Position numbers and translations under genes: made by a program
Shown here: piece after piece, positions 14,889 to 18,359 of the stretch
How the letters are laid out: every line of letters starts with the position of its first letter
Position numbering within the stretch: the stretch's first letter is position 1
Origin: an uncultured Clostridia bacterium
GTDB lineage: Bacteria > Bacillota > Clostridia > TANB77 > CAG-465
Direction: 5' to 3'
Assembly (NCBI GenBank): GCA_948562205.1
Contig: CAOYAN010000029.1
Span: 1-18,359, forward strand
Length of the DNA: 18,359 bases
Notes under the pieces: model-generated
Told to the model about the DNA's origin: nothing
Databases searched by the model: none
What the model saw: the letters and a program-made list of their open reading frames with translations, nothing else

Positions 14889-14917
14889 ATTATACAACTA
14901 TTTAAACTAAAAGTCAA
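14889..14917 (-). promoter_or_regulatory. sigma-A promoter of the antisense RNA
   Basis: On the minus strand TTGACT (14917-14912) and TATAAT (14894-14889) are exactly 17 bp apart. The -35 is closer to consensus than that of the peptide promoter (TTGAAT), so stronger antisense transcription is plausible. Confidence 0.85.
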
Positions 14918-14922
14918 TTATT

Positions 14923-14951
14923 TTGACTTTTTATCTAAAAAATGGTACAAT
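14923..14951 (+). promoter_or_regulatory. sigma-A promoter of the der operon
   Basis: TTGACT at 14923-14928 and TACAAT at 14946-14951, 17-bp spacer, TGG extended -10. Its -35 lies 5 bp from the -35 of the divergent antisense RNA promoter, and the two form the inverted repeat AAAAGTCAA-ttatt-TTGACTTTT (14909-14931). Confidence 0.88.
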
Positions 14952-14989
14952 ATTAATATATATGAGCAAAAATGTGAGGAGGGAGAAAA

Positions 14990-16318
14990 ATGGCTAAAAA
15001 AGTAGTAGCAATTGTAGGTAGGCCAAACGTTGGTAAATCTACATTATTTAATGTATTTGCTGATGAAAAAATATCAATAGTAAAAGATACTCCAGGTGTT
15101 ACAAGAGATAGAATATATGCTGATTGTAAATGGAGAGGCACCACATTTCAAATAATAGATACAGGTGGTATAGAGCCAGAATCAGAAGATATAATATTAA
15201 AACAGATGAGGCGTCAAGCAGAGCTTGCTATGGATATTGCAGATGTTATAGTATTTATAACTGATGTAAATGCTGGAGTTACTCAGTCAGATATAGAAGT
15301 AGCACATATGTTAAGAAAAACTAAAAAACCTGTTATCCTTGTTTGTAATAAATGTGATAGAGTAGGTGCTCCACCAGATGATATATATGAATTTTATAAT
15401 TTAGGTATTGGTGAACCAGTTCCAATATCTGCAGGTAAAAAGCTTGGAATTGGTGATTTACTTGATGAAATATATTATAAATTTGACAGTGTTGAATCAG
15501 AAATTGAGGATGAGGAAACTATAAAAGTAGCAATTATAGGTAAACCAAATGCTGGTAAATCATCTATTGTAAATAAAATTCTTGGAGAAGATAGAGTTAT
15601 AGTATCAGATATTGCAGGAACAACAAGAGATGCTATAGATACACACTTTAAAAATGAGTTTGGAAAATATATATTTATAGATACTGCAGGTATTAGAAGA
15701 AAAAATAAGGTATATGAAAAACTTGAAAAATATGCAGTTCTTAAAGCTAAAACTGCAATTGATAGAGCAAACGTATGCTTAATTGTTATAGATGCTACAA
15801 TAGGCGTTACAGAACAAGATGAAAAAATTGCAGGACTTGCACATGAGGCAGGTAAAGGCGTTATTATAGTTATAAATAAATGGGATTTAGTAGAAAAAGA
15901 AACAAATACTTTAGAAAAGTATAAAAAACAAGTATATGAAAAACTAGCATATTTAACATATGCACCTATACTTTTTATATCAGCTTTAACAGGACAAAGA
16001 TTAAATAAAATATATGAATTAATAAATGAGGTAGACAAACAAAATAGCCTAAGGGTACCTACAGGTCTTTTAAATGATACATTATCTGAGGCTGTTGCAA
16101 TTACACAACCACCTTCAGATAAAGGTAGAAGGCTTAAAATATATTATATGACACAAGTAAGTACTAGACCACCCACTTTTGTTATATTTGTAAATTCTAA
16201 GGAACTTATGCATTTTTCATATGTTAGATATATAGAAAATCATTTAAGAAAACAGTTTGGATTTAAAGGTACTCCTATTCATATGATAATACGTGAAAAG
16301 GGAGAAAAAGAAGTATAA
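14990..16318 (+). CDS. der: ribosome biogenesis GTPase Der (EngA)
   Basis: 442 residues, the usual length. Two GTPase domains in tandem are diagnostic: the first with GRPNVGKST (10-18), DTPGVTRD, DTGG and NKCD; the second with GKPNAGKSS, DIAGTTRD, DTAGIRRK and NKWD. A C-terminal KH-like domain follows (FVIFVNSKELMHFSYVRYIENHLRKQFGFKGTPI). Der is an essential factor in 50S subunit maturation. The start ATG has GAGGAGGGAG upstream. It leads an operon with plsY (16-nt gap) and ppaC, an arrangement in which der-plsY neighbours are common in Clostridia. Transcription is from the promoter at 14923. Confidence 0.98.
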   Translation: MAKKVVAIVGRPNVGKSTLFNVFADEKISIVKDTPGVTRDRIYADCKWRGTTFQIIDTGGIEPESEDIILKQMRRQAELAMDIADVIVFITDVNAGVTQSDIEVAHMLRKTKKPVILVCNKCDRVGAPPDDIYEFYNLGIGEPVPISAGKKLGIGDLLDEIYYKFDSVESEIEDEETIKVAIIGKPNAGKSSIVNKILGEDRVIVSDIAGTTRDAIDTHFKNEFGKYIFIDTAGIRRKNKVYEKLEKYAVLKAKTAIDRANVCLIVIDATIGVTEQDEKIAGLAHEAGKGVIIVINKWDLVEKETNTLEKYKKQVYEKLAYLTYAPILFISALTGQRLNKIYELINEVDKQNSLRVPTGLLNDTLSEAVAITQPPSDKGRRLKIYYMTQVSTRPPTFVIFVNSKELMHFSYVRYIENHLRKQFGFKGTPIHMIIREKGEKEV

Positions 16319-16334
16319 AATTGGGGGATTATTA

Positions 16335-16934
16335 ATGAATTTTTATATAATACTTATTTTCTTAATTACATATTTAATATGTAGTATAAATCCTGCAATA
16401 CAAATATGTAAGAGAAAAACTGGTGAGGATATAAGACGTCTTGGTAGTGGAAATGCTGGTACTGCTAATGCTATGAGAGTACTTGGTAGAGCTCTTGGAA
16501 GTGTTGTTGTAGTACTTGATATTTTAAAAGTATATTTAAGTTATTTTATAATTTTATGGATTACTGAAAAAATGGGATATACTACTGATATGACAACATT
16601 TAATACAGTATTTATTCTTGCATCTATAATAGGACACTGTTTTCCAGTGTATTATAAATTTAAAGGGGGAAAAGGTGTAGTAGTTGGAATGACACTAATT
16701 ACTATACTTGAACCAAAAGTTGTATTAATATGTGTTATATCTGCACTAATTGTAATGGCAGTAACTAGAACTGTTGCAAAAGGTACTATTGCAGGTACTA
16801 TACTTTATTTTATAATATCTCTTGTTATGGGGTGTGATTATATAGTAGCTGCTTTAATAGGCACTTGTATAGTTTTATTTAAGCATAGAGAAAGTATTAA
16901 TAGGATTCTTGCAAAGCAAGAACATAAATTTTAA
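16335..16934 (+). CDS. plsY: glycerol-3-phosphate acyltransferase PlsY
   Basis: 199 residues. PlsY transfers the acyl group from acyl-phosphate to glycerol 3-phosphate, the first committed step of phosphatidic acid synthesis at the inner membrane. Its signature is present: RRLGSGNAGTANAMRVLG (34-51), GHCFPVYYKFKGGKGVV and the C-terminal ALIGTCIVLFKHRESINRI. About five membrane segments are seen. The ATG at 16335 is chosen because GGGGGA precedes it and the hydrophobic first helix then begins at residue 2. An upstream in-frame GTG at 16293 would overlap der and add a charged, non-conserved leader. Confidence 0.97.
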   Translation: MNFYIILIFLITYLICSINPAIQICKRKTGEDIRRLGSGNAGTANAMRVLGRALGSVVVVLDILKVYLSYFIILWITEKMGYTTDMTTFNTVFILASIIGHCFPVYYKFKGGKGVVVGMTLITILEPKVVLICVISALIVMAVTRTVAKGTIAGTILYFIISLVMGCDYIVAALIGTCIVLFKHRESINRILAKQEHKF

Positions 16935-16952
16935 GGAAAAGAGGAATTTTAA

Positions 16953-17873
16953 ATGAGTAAAATATTAATTTTTGGACATAAAAATCCAGATACAGATAGT
17001 ATAATGTCTGCACTATTAATGGAAAAATTTGATAAAAATTTAGGTTTTGATGTAGAGGCTGTAAGACTTGGAAGTATAAATAAGGAAACCAAATATGTTT
17101 TAAATTACTTAGGAATTAAAGAGCCAAGATTAATTGAGAAAGTAGAAGATGGAGCAGAGGTTTGTTTAGTAGATCATAATGAGTTTGCTCAAAGTGTAGA
17201 AAATATAGAAAATGCAAAAATTACTGCAGTTGTAGATCATCACAGAATTTGTGGATTTAAAACATCTGAGCCATTATATTATAGAGCTGAACCTCTAGGA
17301 TGTACTGCAACTATAATGTATAAAAAATTTATTGAAGAAGATATGGAAATAGATAAAACAACAGCAATAATGATGCTTAGTGCAATTATTTCTGATACAT
17401 TATTATTTAAATCTCCAACTTGTACTGAAGAAGACAAAAAAATAGCTAAAAAATTAGAAGAGATTGCAGGTATTAACGTGAGTGAATATGGCCTTGAAAT
17501 GTTAAAGGCTGGAACTGATTTAAGTGATCTTACTGCAGAAGAACTTATAAAACTTGATGCAAAAGAAATTATGTTAAATGATGTGAAGTCACAAATTGCA
17601 CAAGTAAATACAGCTAGTATTTCTGTAATGATGGAAAGAAAAGATGAATTAGAAAAAGCAATGAAAAATACAATAGATGAGAGAGAACTTGATGTTTTTG
17701 TACTTCTTATTACTGATATAATTGAAAGTAATTCTCAAGTAATTGTATTAGGTAAGAAAAGCGATATTGTAGAAAAAGCATATGGTGTAATTTTACAAGA
17801 TAATACTGCATTTTTACCTGGTATTGTTTCAAGAAAGAAACAAGTTGTACCTATTCTTACACAAAATGCATAA
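16953..17873 (+). CDS. ppaC: manganese-dependent inorganic pyrophosphatase (family II)
   Basis: 306 residues of the DHH family. Metal ligands are seen in FGHKNPDTDS (H9, D13, D15), LVDHNE and VVDHHRICGF. The C-terminal SRKKQVVP motif binds the substrate phosphate. The enzyme splits pyrophosphate to phosphate, driving biosynthetic reactions. No CBS or DRTGG regulatory insert is present, so this is the short unregulated type. Weak SD (GAGGAA) 18 nt after plsY; last gene of the der operon. No clear terminator is visible before the next promoter. Confidence 0.97.
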   Translation: MSKILIFGHKNPDTDSIMSALLMEKFDKNLGFDVEAVRLGSINKETKYVLNYLGIKEPRLIEKVEDGAEVCLVDHNEFAQSVENIENAKITAVVDHHRICGFKTSEPLYYRAEPLGCTATIMYKKFIEEDMEIDKTTAIMMLSAIISDTLLFKSPTCTEEDKKIAKKLEEIAGINVSEYGLEMLKAGTDLSDLTAEELIKLDAKEIMLNDVKSQIAQVNTASISVMMERKDELEKAMKNTIDERELDVFVLLITDIIESNSQVIVLGKKSDIVEKAYGVILQDNTAFLPGIVSRKKQVVPILTQNA

Positions 17874-17889
17874 AATGTCAAAAAATAAG

Positions 17890-17918
17890 TTTACAATGAA
17901 TAAAACTTGATATATAAT
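17890..17918 (+). promoter_or_regulatory. sigma-A promoter of the DUF4190-like gene
   Basis: TTTACA at 17890-17895 and TATAAT at 17913-17918 with 17 bp spacing; start expected near 17925, a short leader to the ATG at 17944. Confidence 0.8.
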
Positions 17919-17943
17919 AGTAATATGAGTTAGGAGGAATATT

Positions 17944-18207
17944 ATGGGAGTTGCTTCACTTGTATTAGGAATTTTAGGCTTGGTACTTAGTTGTATACCT
18001 TGTTTTAGTCAACTACTTGCATTTTTAGGATTTATTTTTGGTATTGTAGGTGTAGCTAAAAAGACTAAAGAAGGAGAGTCAAAAGGCTGTGCAATAGCAG
18101 GTTTAGTGTTATCTTCTGTGACACTTGTAATTAGTATAATAATTTCATTATGCTTTGTATTACCAGCAATAGCAGCAGGTACATTTGATTCTTTATTATA
18201 TTATTAA
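17944..18207 (+). CDS. DUF4190-like small membrane protein
   Basis: 87 residues made of two similar halves of Gly- and Leu-rich membrane segments: ASLVLGILGLVLS...LAFLGFIFGIVGVAKK and, after a polar turn with GESKGCAIAG, LVLSSVTLVISIIISLCFVLPAI. The pattern S-L-V-L-G-I followed by A-I-A-G-L-V-L is that of DUF4190 proteins of Gram-positive bacteria, whose function is not known. AGGAGG precedes the ATG. It is transcribed alone, between its own promoter and a terminator at 18221. Confidence 0.82.
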   Translation: MGVASLVLGILGLVLSCIPCFSQLLAFLGFIFGIVGVAKKTKEGESKGCAIAGLVLSSVTLVISIIISLCFVLPAIAAGTFDSLLYY

Positions 18208-18220
18208 TAAATAAAGGAAG

Positions 18221-18254
18221 AGTATATATACAAAATAGTATATATGCTTTTTTT
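18221..18254 (+). terminator. intrinsic terminator of the DUF4190-like gene
   Basis: AGTATATATAC (18221-18231) pairs with GTATATATGCT (18238-18248) with one G-U pair, loop AAAATA, and a T-run to 18254. Confidence 0.85.
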
Positions 18255-18269
18255 CTATTTTTCTATTAT

Positions 18270-18309
18270 TTTTGACTAAATATAAGGTATTTTGACTAGT
18301 TTTGTCTAA
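18270..18309 (+). repeat. three helically phased TTTTGaCTA-like direct repeats
   Basis: TTTTGACTA at 18270 and 18290 and TTTTGTCTA at 18300 have spacings of 20 and 10 bp, so all three face the same side of the helix. They may be an operator or part of a promoter for a gene beyond the right edge. The remaining sequence to 18359 has no coding frame that I can support. Confidence 0.4.
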
Positions 18310-18359
18310 TGTGTAGAAATATGTAAAAAAAGCTTTACAAATAGGTATTTAGATGTATA

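Noticed and set aside
16293..16334. Upstream GTG start for PlsY
   Set aside because: It overlaps der and adds a charged stretch not found in PlsY; the ATG at 16335 has its own GGGGGA site.
1..18359. tRNA or rRNA genes, CRISPR arrays, insertion sequences, phage attachment sites
   Set aside because: None was recognised on either strand; repeats found are only the small ones listed.

Overview
The window is about 18.4 kb of very AT-rich DNA with dense, short-spaced genes, strong AGGAGG-type ribosome binding sites and near-consensus sigma-A promoters (TTGACA-like, 17 bp, TATAAT). With Der, PlsY, a manganese-type PpaC, Cna-B/InlB-repeat surface proteins and fused MacB/FtsX ABC exporters, this fits a low-GC Firmicute, most likely an (uncultured?) gut Clostridium-like member of the Clostridia. 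Species assignment is not possible from this sequence alone. TAA, TAG and TGA all appear as stops, so the standard bacterial code is assumed.

Layout. 1-2089: C-terminal part of a large cell-surface protein. 2100-3434: a promoter and structured attenuator leader ahead of two GNAT acetyltransferase genes. 3490-5400: a membrane-anchored protein, a histidine phosphatase and a Nudix hydrolase. 5440-7876: an ABC exporter gene with its own promoter and terminator. 7900-8903: the relic of a Cna-B surface protein broken by an in-frame stop, preceded by an orphan promoter-terminator unit. 8907-9970 (minus strand): a PHP-domain phosphoesterase, divergent from a small membrane protein plus a rifampin-phosphotransferase-like protein (10074-13345). 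13374-14583: an ArsC/Spx-like protein, a small membrane protein and an HD-domain hydrolase, probably one operon. 14604-14917: a compact RNA/peptide module. 14923-17873: der-plsY-ppaC operon. 17890-18254: a DUF4190-like membrane protein.

The most striking element is 14604-14917. A strong promoter drives a transcript of about 145 nt encoding a 25-residue amphipathic peptide built of three heptads. Its very strong Shine-Dalgarno lies inside a hairpin at the 5' end. Facing it is a second strong promoter driving an RNA of about 74 nt on the minus strand. That RNA carries a near-perfect antisense copy of the peptide's start region, and its terminator loop is exactly complementary to the terminator loop of the peptide mRNA. 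This has the layout of a type I toxin-antitoxin locus of the par/Fst kind (convergent RNAs, direct repeats, kissing loops, 5' stem-loop over the SD), but the peptide does not look like Fst. The antitoxin promoter is back to back with the promoter of the der operon, and their -35 boxes form one perfect inverted repeat.

Other points of interest are the RPH-like enzyme that lacks the catalytic histidine, the attenuator leader before the acetyltransferase genes, and an unusual DTSDIN sorting-like signal shared by the two surface proteins.
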